Assembly (NCBI GenBank): GCA_019400425.1
Contig: JAFREE010000011.1
Location: 248,001 to 312,000, forward strand
Source: Hymenochaete sp. R1
Taxonomy: Eukaryota; Basidiomycota; Agaricomycetes; Hymenochaetales; Hymenochaetaceae
DNA: 64,000 bases
Direction of reading: 5' to 3'
The position numbers were made by a program, and so were the translations under genes. The notes below the pieces were generated by a model, which saw nothing but the letters and a program-made list of their open reading frames with translations, did not search any database and was not told the origin of the DNA. Each line of letters opens with the position of its first letter. Positions within the stretch are counted from its first letter, which is position 1. Shown one piece after another: positions 34,141 to 43,806 of this stretch.

Positions 34141-35782
34141 ATGATTCGCCGTTTGATCGCCTTCACTCACCTCGTCCTTTGTTCACGGTCTTCACCAGCA
34201 CTTCTCAAACAACGCCCGTTCACCAATCTATCGTTTTCAACCCAACTTCTCGGCACAACTCTCACAAAGATGCCCCGACCATCTACCAAGTCCGTATCTA
34301 AACGAAAAGCCTCCGATAGTGACAACGACGCTCCAAACGACCTCGAGGAGAAAAATGTACGCGCAAAGGCTAAGAAGAGCAAATCCAGTATAAGTGAAAG
34401 CCAGGCTGCTGTTGCAGAGGGAGAAGGTTTAGCGTCGAACGGACAACCGACGAACAAAACGTTGCCTGATGTGATAAAGTTTGAGGCGAAGCCGGAGGGG
34501 TCGGTGCGCGTTGCTTCGTGGAATGTGTCCGGGCTGGCTGCGTGTAGAAAGAAGGTACTTTTGTCTCTTTGGATATTTTGTTTTGAACATAGCTCAATTC
34601 ATCTGTCTGTGCTCATTCATCAAGGGGTTCAAGTCCTACGTCGAAGCCGAGGAAGCGGACGTATTAATTATTACCGAGACGAAGGTAACAGGATATCCAT
34701 TGCATTTATGCATTTCTCGCTCATTAAATATGTAACACAACAGGTGAATGAAGAACCTCACATCGAAGAACTGAATGAACGGTACGAGCACCGTTACTGG
34801 AGCGCAGCTGCAAAAAAAGGCTATGGTACGTACTGATCTCCAAAGCTTTCCTATCTTCACACCCTCCGAGTCTAAACTTTGTTCTTTTATTTCCCTCCTG
34901 CCCCATCGTAGCTGGCACTGCCGTCTTCTCAAAACTCAAGCCCATCGACGTCAAGACAGATCTTCCCGGACATCCAGACAAGGACGCCGTCAAAGGACGT
35001 ATCCTTACACTCGAATTCGAAAAGTTTTTCCTCGTTGCGACGTATGTGACGAACGCCGGACAGGGACTGAAGGTTTGTTCTCTTATAGTTGCTCTAATAT
35101 ATGGCGTATCGAATCCTAATGCCTCAATCCTGTCTCATTGACAGACATTGAAGGAGAAAGAAGTCTGGAACGAGCACTTCGAGCGGTATATTCGTGAACT
35201 GGACGCGAAAAAACCTATCATATGGGGCGGTGATCTGAATGTTGCACCCACTGAACTTGGTTTGCCCCTTTCCTAATTCTCATAAATTTTCGGGCTTTAC
35301 GATATCTAACCCATTCCTTATCTCCTCTACCCCTCCCCTCTGATAGACTTGAGCAACCCCAAACCAAACTGGAATAAGACTCCAGGATACACAGAATCAG
35401 AGACGAAAGCCTTCGCGCGTATTGTTGGCGAGTCGACAGGTGCCAATGATAAACAAAAAAGTGATAAGTCAACATCGAAAGAGAATGCGACCGGGTTCGT
35501 GGATGTGTGGCGTCATTTACACCCTTCGCTCCGACATTACACGTATTTCGGGTATAGGTTCAACTGTCGGGCGAAAGGGATTGGATGGAGGCTCGACATG
35601 TGTGAGTATCGTTGGATCTGTGGTTCTTTTAATTCTGCAGCCTAGAGCTAACGAATATCCGTTTTGAAGATGTTTCAAGTCGAAGGATACTAGATAACGT
35701 GAAGACGTGCGAAATTAGGAATGAGATTTACGGGGCGTCGGATCATTGTCCTGTCATACTTGAAATTGAAGGTCTTTTATAG
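34141..35782 (+). CDS. AP endonuclease, exonuclease III type (APE1-like)
   Basis: Cleaves DNA 5' to abasic sites in base excision repair. Seven exons: 34141-34554, 34625-34684, 34744-34825, 34912-35072, 35145-35259, 35347-35601 and 35670-35782 (399 aa). Active-site motifs are SWNVSGL (Asn), IITETK (Glu), AKKGYAGTAVFSK, GGDLNVAP (Asp and Asn), RLDMYVSS and GASDHCPVILEI (Asp-His at the C-terminus). Residues 1-43 (MIRRLIAFTHLVLCSRSS...) are rich in Arg, Ser and Leu, lack acidic residues, and look like a mitochondrial presequence. A second ATG at 34270 starts MPRPSTKSVSKRK, a basic nuclear-type N-terminus, so two forms are possible. It lacks the long C-terminal zinc-finger tail of Apn2. Confidence 0.93.
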
Positions 35783-36030
35783 CTGAGGTACATCTTGTCG
35801 TCATTGAAAAATTTGTATAATAATGGTGGTATGTGCTTTGGAAATATTTATTGAATGCACACGGCACGAGGTTGACTTGTTCAACGTGGCTCCATGACAC
35901 TACATAGGAACATGACTTGATAGATATTGACAATCGACGTATATCCCTTCGCTACTCTTGAAACTAACTCTAAAAGCAGCAGAGCGGGATGAAACCATGG
36001 CCACTAAGTCAGTTCACCGGGACTGGAGTT

Positions 36031-36684
36031 TTAATCCTCCACCCCCACATTCCATAAACCTCGTTCCATTGTCGCAATATCACCTTCGCTCGACTCCCCA
36101 ATCTTATCAGCCACACCCTTCGTATCGTCCCCATTCCCATACGCAAGAGCGTCCTCCGCCTCTATCCCTAACTCTTCCAGTATTTGACAGCGTTCCTTGT
36201 CATACGAATCAAGTATCTTCGTCAAGTCGCCGCTCACTTTAGGGTTTGAGCTCGAAGCCTGACTGCTGAGACTGGTCTTTATGTGCGACATCCGGCCAAA
36301 CTTCTCTGTGACAAGCACGAAATTGCGGATACCACTAGTTGGTAGCGACTGCGGTGGATTGACGGTGAACTCGAGGCGCATTTTCCGAGTGTGCTCGCGG
36401 AGTCGTTTGCTCGTCATTATCACAGGTGACCAGATAGCGTCAATCACCTTCTCATCTTTATCTGGTGTCCCAAGGATCTTCATCCAGACACGGTGAAGGG
36501 TGAGACAGTGCTTGCGGTAAATATCAATTCGTTTATCCTCCCTGCGCAAACGCTTTGCCTCTTCGTGTTGCTCGATTTCTTCCTGCGTCCTTCCCCTTTT
36601 ACGGCCAGCTTTGCTCCCAGAGCTCGCAGTGCTACCAAGAGGGACTGCAGCTGATGCATTTCCCTGTTCAGGTTGATGGGACAT
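36031..36684 (-). CDS. Orphan family B protein, single-module (copy B3)
   Basis: Single-exon gene of 217 aa with start MSHQPEQGN, which matches copies B1 and B2. The basic N-terminal segment GRKRGRTQEEIEQHEEAKRL could be a nuclear signal. The module runs about residues 50-185: YRKHCLTLHRVWMKILGTPD, IWSPVIMTSKRLREH, a divergent Ser-rich middle, and YDKERCQILEELGIEAEDAL followed by AYGNGD. The LGT and the final E-DALAYG motifs are the most conserved across B and recur in family A. The last 30 residues are acidic. The function is unknown. Confidence 0.72.
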   Translation of the reverse strand: MSHQPEQGNASAAVPLGSTASSGSKAGRKRGRTQEEIEQHEEAKRLRREDKRIDIYRKHCLTLHRVWMKILGTPDKDEKVIDAIWSPVIMTSKRLREHTRKMRLEFTVNPPQSLPTSGIRNFVLVTEKFGRMSHIKTSLSSQASSSNPKVSGDLTKILDSYDKERCQILEELGIEAEDALAYGNGDDTKGVADKIGESSEGDIATMERGLWNVGVED

Positions 36685-37245
36685 TGATCTAAGTAAGTAA
36701 AATAAGTATTTGCATTAGCGGACGAAGGGCAGCGGCCATAAACTGGCCTTAATCGAAGAAAGAGTTTAGAGGTACAAATTCACAATGACTGGCCGTCTCA
36801 AGCAAACGACGATGCGAGGTGTGATGGATGATATGGTCTAAGGTTGTGGCGGGATAGAGAAAACCGAGCGCGGTTTAGCAGATAGTTAGTCAGAGCTTTA
36901 GTTGGGCTGGATACAATAACGAGGAAGGACACTCACTAAGAAGCGATGCTTAAGACGGAAGAAAAGTCCCCAGATGCAAGAAGGCGGGACACATGACACT
37001 GCTAGAAGTCTATGCAAGAGGTAGAAGGTCAAAATTATATACCTCTTGATTTCAACTTTGCTTCGTTGCGCTTTAGTTTGCCAACGTGATAAAGATCAAG
37101 CCTCGAAGCAGCGTCGTATAAGTAGAAGCGTATCCGTCGAAACTGAACTCTCTTGGTCTGGTCTTGATGCACACAACACGACGTCTAGTATTCAGTACGA
37201 CTCCATATAAATTAGAGAGCAATGCGTGAAAAAAACTCGTACAGA
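36685..37245. other. Promoter and leader of B3; VMA8 3' flank
   Basis: No gene. Contains the promoter box described separately at 37030-37072 (minus strand) and the 3' end of the VMA8 transcript. Confidence 0.55.
37030..37072 (-). promoter_or_regulatory. Family B promoter box with TATA-like element (B3)
   Basis: On the minus strand AGCGCAACGAAGCAAAG (37072-37056) is followed 10 nt later by GAGGTATATAATTTT. The same pair precedes copies B1 and B2. The B3 start codon is about 370 bp downstream. Confidence 0.55.
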
Positions 37246-38253
37246 TCAGAAAATAACATCTTCATCTTTGGTGGCCAGCAAGTCCGCTCCTCCGGTGTCC
37301 CCACTCTCAACGGGTGGCAAGTCAATATCCAGCCCATCTTTCCTCCTTTCCTCCACCAATCGCTCCTTCTCCTTGTCTGCAATCGCCGCATCCCTCTTTT
37401 TCTTTCCCTGCACCTTCTTCAACCTAAAGAACTCCTCACGATCCATTTCGTCAAGCTCACTCATGATATACTTAATCGTGTTGTCCAGTTTGGGAATGAC
37501 AACATGTTCGATGGCGTTTACGCGTCGGTTGGTGAGACGTATGACTTCGTCGAGGATCGTGAAGGCGGTTTGGAGCGAAGCAAGTTCAACGAGGGTCTCG
37601 ACAGCTTTGGCGTAGGTCTCGCGGGCTTTGAGGACTTGTTGGCCTCCACGGCCGAGCCCTGCCAGGCTGAACTCTGTTTGTACACCGTGAAGCGTCAATA
37701 TGAGACCGCATTTTACGAATGATCAAAGATGGGGACGGAGAATAGTTTAAGGAAGAAACGGGTTATTGAGATGCATTCACAGAACAAACACGCCACGCAC
37801 CAGTTCCAGCAACCCGATCAACCTCGAACGTCGGAAGCAGCACTCCCGATACGTTCTCCTGCTTCGCACGCACTCGGAATGAAGCAGATTTGGCCTGCTC
37901 TTGGAGAAGGTAACCGATATCGCTGGATGTTGCATAGTTGACCTCTGCGAGTGAGAAGGAAGCGGCTTGCATAACCTTGCCTAGCTTCATCTTGGCCTGG
38001 ACGTGCACATGCCGACGAGGATGTAATAATGCGAACAAGTCGTAATCAGTAGTAGATTACGCTAAGACGAGTTCTATCGCGATGTGCTTACATCCTGGAC
38101 TTTCTTAAGGATCGCTCTGAACCTGGTCGAGAGTGCGTCTCGCTTCTTAGCTAAAAGTGAATGGCCAGTCTGAGCGCCTTTCAGCCTAAGCTTGATATTA
38201 GTGAGGGCCATTCGAGTAGGGAAGACATTTTCTCGAGGGCCCGTTCCCGACAT
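37246..38253 (-). CDS. VMA8: V-type H+-ATPase subunit D (VMA8)
   Basis: Central-stalk rotor subunit of the V1 sector, coupling ATP hydrolysis to proton pumping into the vacuole. Three exons: 38253-38092, 37996-37801 and 37673-37246 (261 aa). It begins [20 protein letters not shown] and continues [79 protein letters not shown], the signature of the family, and [17 protein letters not shown]. The second intron (37674-37800, 127 nt) has its acceptor directly before EFSLAGLG, which fits the family without extra residues. An upstream in-frame ATG at 38316 is not needed. The 326 bp to the divergent LEA2-like gene should serve both. Confidence 0.95.
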
Positions 38254-38579
38254 CGTGAAGGTCGACGGTGAGGTGCGTGCGGAGACGAAAGAGAGAACTG
38301 GCCAAGTTCGCCACAAGATTCAAGAGGTTAGGTGATTACGTCATACACACCCTTCCGCTGTTCTTCTGACCGAAATTACTTTAAATTTTAATCTATTCTA
38401 CTGGAAAGTACCCAGATCAGATGAAAGCGTGCATATATCCAAATACAAGAGACATCTAAGCATAAATTAGCGTGTTGAAGAGGTAGAGCGGCAACAAAGG
38501 AGCATGGCGGTGCGCGTGCGCAGTCAATTTCGTTTCGCACTCCCTGTTTCCGTCTCCATCATCTCTTTCTCCAACCACC
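38254..38579. promoter_or_regulatory. Divergent promoter region VMA8/LEA2-like
   Basis: 326 bp between divergent start codons. No clear TATA or repeat is seen. Confidence 0.45.
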
Positions 38580-40012
38580 ATGTCCTACCGGGACCCATAC
38601 TATTCTCAAGAGCACACCTACAATGACTCTCCAGACTATGACCCATACGGCAACAACTACCAACGGCACCCCACCTACGACCAGAGCGGGTATACTGATG
38701 ACGACCGTGATCGTTTTGGAGCACCGGGGGATGGCAACAGGTACGGGGAGGCACCTGTACGTTCTGGGACGCTAAGCGACCGCCCGAGAGAGAAGGGTAG
38801 ATATGATGATGCAGGTTTCCCTCCTGCGTTGGGGCCACCTAAGTGAGTAAAGCTGAGCTAGGGAAAGGAGAGCAAATAATTTCGGGAATCGCTGACGTCG
38901 CTCGCGCGCATTCACTTACAGGCATACCGGCGGGTTCCGGATATGGCGTAAAGACCAGTATAATGGCATGTGGACAAGAGTGCGTGTTTTCCTAAGCTTG
39001 GACGTAGTTGTGGATTATGAATGATTCTGTATATATAGGGCGGGAGGGGCAAATGCTGCCTGCGATTCTTCTGTTGCTCGCTTCTCATCTTCATCTTCCT
39101 CCTTGTCAGTATCATTCTGACTCTCGGCATCGTAAGTTTCGTTCTTCCGCTCTCTCTTAAAGGAATTAACAACTGTGCTTGGAAGTGGATTCGCCCACCC
39201 GACATTGCCATCAATAGCGTCGGGTTGAATTCGACGGGCGGAAGTCCAGTGCGTGTACTATCGAATACCAATATTACTCTTGAACTTGAACACACTATAA
39301 ATGTCAGGTTTCCGTTTCATCATCATCGTTCACCCTCAATCTGGGTGTAAGCATAACGTATGTAACCTCTGATGGTGCACTGTACCGGGGCTCAAACATT
39401 TTTACAGGGTTGACAATCCGAACTATTTCGATGTCGACTTCAAGGAGATCAAAGTTGAAGTGTGTAAACCTATCTTTTCGTCCCCGTCATTTTAGCAGAT
39501 AGCCCCTTGAAACTGTTCTGACGAAACATTTGCGCAGTTGTCATATCCAACGAACAACATGGACCTTGGCGGTGGCCAGAAAGACAACATCAAGTTCCGC
39601 TCAAATACCGAAACGACATTCAACTTTCCCTTCGAGTTGGATTACAAGACATCTGAAGACACAAATATGGTTGTCTTGCAGGACCTGTTGAGCAAATGCG
39701 GTATCACAGGTGGAACGAAGCAAGATATCACAGTCGATTATAAGATTACAGTAAGTGTTGAGTTAGCTTCAGTGGCTTATCATTGTTAACGCGATTTGAT
39801 GTGTGCGATGAAGCTCGGCCTCAAAATTCTATTCTTCAGTATCCCACCGTCGTTTAGCAGCTCATTCAGCTTCGAATGTCCCATTTCGCAGAGCGATATT
39901 GAAGTTCGTAAATCCACAACTTTGATCGTTTCCCAGATGTGATTACTGAACCTTTGACTCGTAGGGGTTGTTGCAAGGCTCGGGGTTGAACATACCAGAA
40001 GTGAGCGGCTGA
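38580..40012 (+). CDS. LEA2-like single-pass membrane protein
   Basis: Nine exons: 38580-38842, 38922-38979, 39039-39131, 39186-39248, 39308-39357, 39408-39459, 39538-39750, 39814-39903 and 39965-40012 (309 aa). Residues 1-90 are a hydrophilic Tyr/Asp/Gly/Pro-rich cytosolic tail. A Cys-rich juxtamembrane motif GKCCLRFFCCSLL leads into a membrane helix (about 115-137, IFIFLLVSIILTLGIWI). The lumenal part has the LEA2 pattern: INSVGLNSTG, FTLNLGVSITVDNPNYFDVD, IKVELSYPTN and ITVDYKITLGLKILFFSIP. Fungal proteins with this layout are related to vacuolar-membrane LEA2 proteins and plant NDR1/HIN1-like proteins. The exact role is unknown. The juxtamembrane cysteines are candidate palmitoylation sites. 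Confidence 0.82.
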
Positions 40013-40741
40013 GTCCCGTTCTAACGTGGTTGTATCATCTGCGCTAGTCTTGCTCAAAAGACATATTTTCGTGCATCTGATTAATCATGCAAACACTCTC
40101 ATCACTACCTCTTCTTATTCATGGACAACGTAATTCATAGTAAATTGTTTTTCAATACAAAATGGACTTGACTCGCGTCGATCTTTCTTCCTTTACTCGT
40201 TGACTTTGATTGCTCTGATTCGATCCGAGGCCCGGATTCGAAACAAGGCCGCGCTGTGGGTCCCTCGATTCCTTCGAAGAAATTTTACCAGTCATATCCC
40301 CGTTCCTTGATTTTCTCTCTCCGCTGACGTGCTGCATCAGCAAACGAAAGCAAAGTAAAGTCGAGAGGTATCTAAATCTACACCCTCGTCACTCTTGTAC
40401 AGATCCCCAACAATGTCCTGTCTTTTACTTTTTTGCAACGAGCACCTGCTCTTCCCTTTTATTCCTGTCATTCACAGTGAGTACCCTTGTTCGTCAATAC
40501 TCACACCTTGATTCAAACGCTGACCGACTGACCACAGTATTGCGAGTAGTCACCTGATACATCAGCTATCTACTCCTCGCCACATTCAACAAATACCAGC
40601 TCACTCATTTCGATCTTGAAAGCCACCACCTACTCGTCCAAGTCTGACCATTGTAAGTCATCATCCCTGCCTTAGCTTTCTATGTCGCTGTTTTGAATCA
40701 GAGCAATAAACTCCTACAGATACACACCTTCTATTGATTTA
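40013..40741. other. Promoter and spliced leader of B1
   Basis: No coding gene. Besides the promoter box it holds two good candidate leader introns, 40477-40537 (GTGAGT...CACAG) and 40653-40719 (GTAAGT...TACAG), so the B1 transcript probably has a spliced 5' UTR although its coding region has no intron. Confidence 0.5.
40338..40377 (+). promoter_or_regulatory. Family B promoter box with TATA-like element (B1)
   Basis: CAGCAAACGAAAGCAAAG (40338-40355) is followed 9 nt later by GAGAGGTATCTAAAT-type sequence ending at 40377. It differs at one of 18 positions from the box upstream of B2. A second shared word, CTCGCCACATTC, lies at 40577-40588. Confidence 0.6.
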
Positions 40742-41377
40742 ATGTCAAATCAACCAGAACAGAGTCAGGCTTCTTTGGATACTCTTGGTCTTAGTACCCC
40801 GAGCTCCAGCAAAAGCTGCACTGAGAGAGGGAAGAGGAAAAAGGACGACTCTAGCGGTCCCCCGCCAAAATGTGTGCAGAAAGGATTGCCCTCTGCGACG
40901 TACGACCTTTATCACAAGAGATGCAAAGCGATGTATCAACGCCGATCGCTAATTCTCGGAACACCAGCTAGAGATGGGACGGCAAGCCAAATCATCGATA
41001 TCATCGAAAAAGTGTGGTTACCTATGGATAAACTACGTGTAGACAGGAACTCTGTTGTTTCTACTTTTCGCAAACACCCTGAGGCATCACTTCCTAACCC
41101 TAAGCTCCCTCGGTACAATACGATTGAAGCCAAGTTCGGAGAATTGGTGACTGCAAAGGCTACTCTTAGCAGAATGGTAAATACTCTGCCGGAATCCGGA
41201 TGGCAGACATATGTTGACGAATATGAAAAGGTGAGCTGCGCATTGTTGAAAGAACTGCATGTATCGGAAGCAGATGCACTTGCGTACGGGATGGGGGACC
41301 TGTCAGAGCCACCTTTCGAGGAGACAGAGGAAGAGCAGTTTGAACGGGGTTGGGTGGATTTTATTGATGATACGTAG
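40742..41377 (+). CDS. Orphan family B protein, single-module (copy B1)
   Basis: Single-exon gene of 211 aa beginning MSNQPEQSQ. Residues 25-45 hold the basic cluster RGKRKKDD. The module covers about residues 55-195: YDLYHKRCKAMYQRRSLILG followed by TPARDG, then VWLPMDKLRVDRNSVV, and YEKVSCALLKELHVSEADAL followed by AYGMGD. The C-terminal 20 residues are acidic. It is paralogous to the genes at 42090 and 36031 and, more distantly, to each half of the family A proteins. No known domain is recognised. Confidence 0.72.
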   Translation: MSNQPEQSQASLDTLGLSTPSSSKSCTERGKRKKDDSSGPPPKCVQKGLPSATYDLYHKRCKAMYQRRSLILGTPARDGTASQIIDIIEKVWLPMDKLRVDRNSVVSTFRKHPEASLPNPKLPRYNTIEAKFGELVTAKATLSRMVNTLPESGWQTYVDEYEKVSCALLKELHVSEADALAYGMGDLSEPPFEETEEEQFERGWVDFIDDT

Positions 41378-42089
41378 GTAGAATCTCAGAACCTACTGTC
41401 GAAGTGCACGGGGGAAATGGCATAAGTTAACCTCATTTATATATAAAAAATCTCAAGCCGAGGCTGGCTACTAGTAAACCGATGAGTTGGCAATCTAGCT
41501 CATGCTTTTTGCTTAGACGACGCTATCCAATCTAGCTTTTGAATAAAACCCCTAGCTGACCATCTCAATCTTAATCATAATCATCCCATTAGCTACTGGT
41601 AGAAGACATCTCCAGCACGTAGAGTCAATGGGCAAAGTTGTGCTAGTACTCACTGGCATTTACTTCCTAAAGTATTATGTCAGCAAGTACTAAGAGAGCA
41701 AAGTGCATGCATACATGTACTTCCACTAGTATTACTTTTTCAGCCTTCTTTGCTGAGGGATTATAGCCAGCAAGCGAAAGCAAAGGCGCTTGACCAGTAT
41801 AAAAACCTTCCCCCCTACCGGGCCTACCCTTCAAAGCATTGTCATAAGCTTTCTTGCAACCAGACCTGCTCTTATATTCTCCGAGCGGGTGCTTTCCAAT
41901 CCTAAGATCACCCTCATATTTTCACGACTCAGTCTATCAGTCAACTTCTCGCCACATTCTGTGACTTCTGTTGATCGACGAGATCTAACCAAGTCAGTCC
42001 TTCCTTCACTCTGCCCAGTTCTTTGATCTAAGACTAAAAATAGGTTTTCTCCGTAGCCCCTTATCACTCATTTCACCCCTGCCATATCG
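41378..42089. other. Intergenic between B1 and B2; B2 promoter
   Basis: About 700 bp without a gene. The 3' half holds the B2 promoter box and, at 41948-41959, the word CTCGCCACATTC also found in the B1 leader. Confidence 0.5.
41768..41805 (+). promoter_or_regulatory. Family B promoter box with TATA box (B2)
   Basis: CAGCAAGCGAAAGCAAAG (41768-41785) followed 12 nt later by TATAAAAA (41798-41805). Box and spacing match the B1 and B3 promoters. Confidence 0.65.
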
Positions 42090-42776
42090 ATGTCTGAGCA
42101 AACGGAGCAGCAGGCAGCGGCCTCAGTCCCTTCGGCTTCCGTCGGGAGCGGTACGAAGAGGAAGAGGGATGGAAGAAAAGACGATCCCAATGACTCGAAT
42201 GAGCCTCGGTCGAAGCGCCCGAGCCAGAGCAAAAAACTCAGTACGTTCGAGACTTACTGCTTGAAGTGCAAAGACGTGCATCGTGGCCTCATGAAGATTC
42301 TCGGAACAACGGATGCGGACGCAAACGCTATCAACGCACTTTGGGGACCAGTAGCTGTAGCTAAAGACCGACGCAACCACGTCATTCGTAATCTGAGAAA
42401 ACAAGGTACGACGGTTGATACGGATAATAATGTACCGGATAGCGGCATTCCAAATTTTGGTGTCGTCAACAAGATGTTCAATGAGTCACTTTCGAAGGCA
42501 AAGACACAAGTTACCACATACGCTCAGAAGAATAGCGATAGTGATGTCACTCAAAGGCTTGTAAACGACTATCACTCGAAACGACAAAGCATTCTAGACA
42601 ATTTAGGTATTAGCGCCGAAGAAGCCCTTGCATATGGGGACGACACTGCTTCACCGGAAGTGACTGAGAAGGTGATGAACGCAGGTGCAGATGCTGCACA
42701 AAGTGGCACAGGAGAAGGAGCATCGACTCTTTCTGTGCCGAACCAAGAAGCTGCATCTGAGCAGGTCGGTAACTGA
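42090..42776 (+). CDS. Orphan family B protein, single-module (copy B2)
   Basis: Single-exon gene of 228 aa starting MSEQTEQQ. It has the basic cluster GTKRKRDGRKDD near residue 20. The module runs about residues 50-190: YCLKCKDVHRGLMKILGTTD, LWGPVAVAKDRRNHVIRNLR, and YHSKRQSILDNLGISAEEAL followed by AYGDD. The C-terminal 45 residues are a low-complexity Ala/Ser/Glu tail absent from B1. B1 and B2 lie in tandem and share upstream sequence, so they look like a local duplication. The function is unknown. Confidence 0.72.
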   Translation: MSEQTEQQAAASVPSASVGSGTKRKRDGRKDDPNDSNEPRSKRPSQSKKLSTFETYCLKCKDVHRGLMKILGTTDADANAINALWGPVAVAKDRRNHVIRNLRKQGTTVDTDNNVPDSGIPNFGVVNKMFNESLSKAKTQVTTYAQKNSDSDVTQRLVNDYHSKRQSILDNLGISAEEALAYGDDTASPEVTEKVMNAGADAAQSGTGEGASTLSVPNQEAASEQVGN

Positions 42777-43806
42777 GGTCGGATTTTGGCCAGTATATGA
42801 TTGTGGGTATTGTCTACGAGACTTACAGATGCATGTACATTGATTTGGAGGATAGATACGGAGGATAGATACGGATGTCGGATTGGATCCTGTCCCATAG
42901 GCCTAACTCTACGTTCAAGAATTGCCATTAAATTGCATTCTAACTATAGTCACTCACTTTGCTATCTTTCCCGTCCCGTAAAACTCGACGCTAAGAAAAG
43001 GTTGAATTAAGTATACTGACGTACGAGGAATGGTATCATCATTTTAAATCCGGACCTGGGGCGTACCAAAATCATGGTTGCTGAATACAGAGCCAGGTGA
43101 TAGGAAAGAATCATTCCGTGAGTCGTATGAACCAGATTCGAGCATACGTTTATAATAATTGTTGAGTACATGGTGACCCTATCAATACTCTTGGTCTGAG
43201 ATTGAAACGCGAAAAAAACTGACATACCTTGGTCAAATAACTGCTCATATTGTTACACGATTATTCATCGGTCTGAGCAAGGCCGATATCCGTACTCGAG
43301 CGTACTAGCCTCCCTTGTACCCTTGGAGGGATCGAACACGAGTTCATTGGTGAGAGATGTCTCAATATGTATCCCAAACGAACCTATGGCTAGGAAAGGG
43401 GCATCATGATGATTCTTCCGAGTCGAAACGGCGCGATGAAGGAAGCCGTGCGTCATGGTAAAATGGAAATAGTGTCGATCACAGAGCAAACAAAAGCAAA
43501 CAAAACAGGAACGTCTTTGGTCATGTTCTGAGTTACACTGTCAACTTCACTTTCGTTTTGTTTCTTCAAATTCTTTTCATTCTTCTCTCTACGTGCTATT
43601 TCGTTTCTCGTTTCTTTATTCTCTGCTTCCGAATCAACTTGAAACGTAGTGGCTTCAACTGAAGTGACAGGCGGCGGCGACGACAACAACGAAGGCGAGA
43701 ATCTTGGACGAATAGTGCATTTGACATTCGAGCACCCGAGCTTGGAACTATTTGATTTCGCGCGTTACTGCCCTATTTACCCACCCATCCGAGCCCAAGT
43801 CCGAGG
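42777..43806. other. Intergenic, upstream of SOG2
   Basis: About 1 kb. Minus-strand ORFs at 43265-43489 and 43453-43689 have no recognisable domain and overlap one another. I see no repeats. Confidence 0.45.

Noticed and set aside
37690..37800. Non-canonical VMA8 intron acceptor near 37694
   Set aside because: A canonical CAG acceptor at 37674 gives TEFSLAGLG, which fits the family better.
43453..43735. Minus-strand small ORF and an adjacent signal-peptide-like start
   Set aside because: The signal-like start (MHYSSKILAFVVVV) and the downstream charged ORF are in different frames, and no intron joins them.
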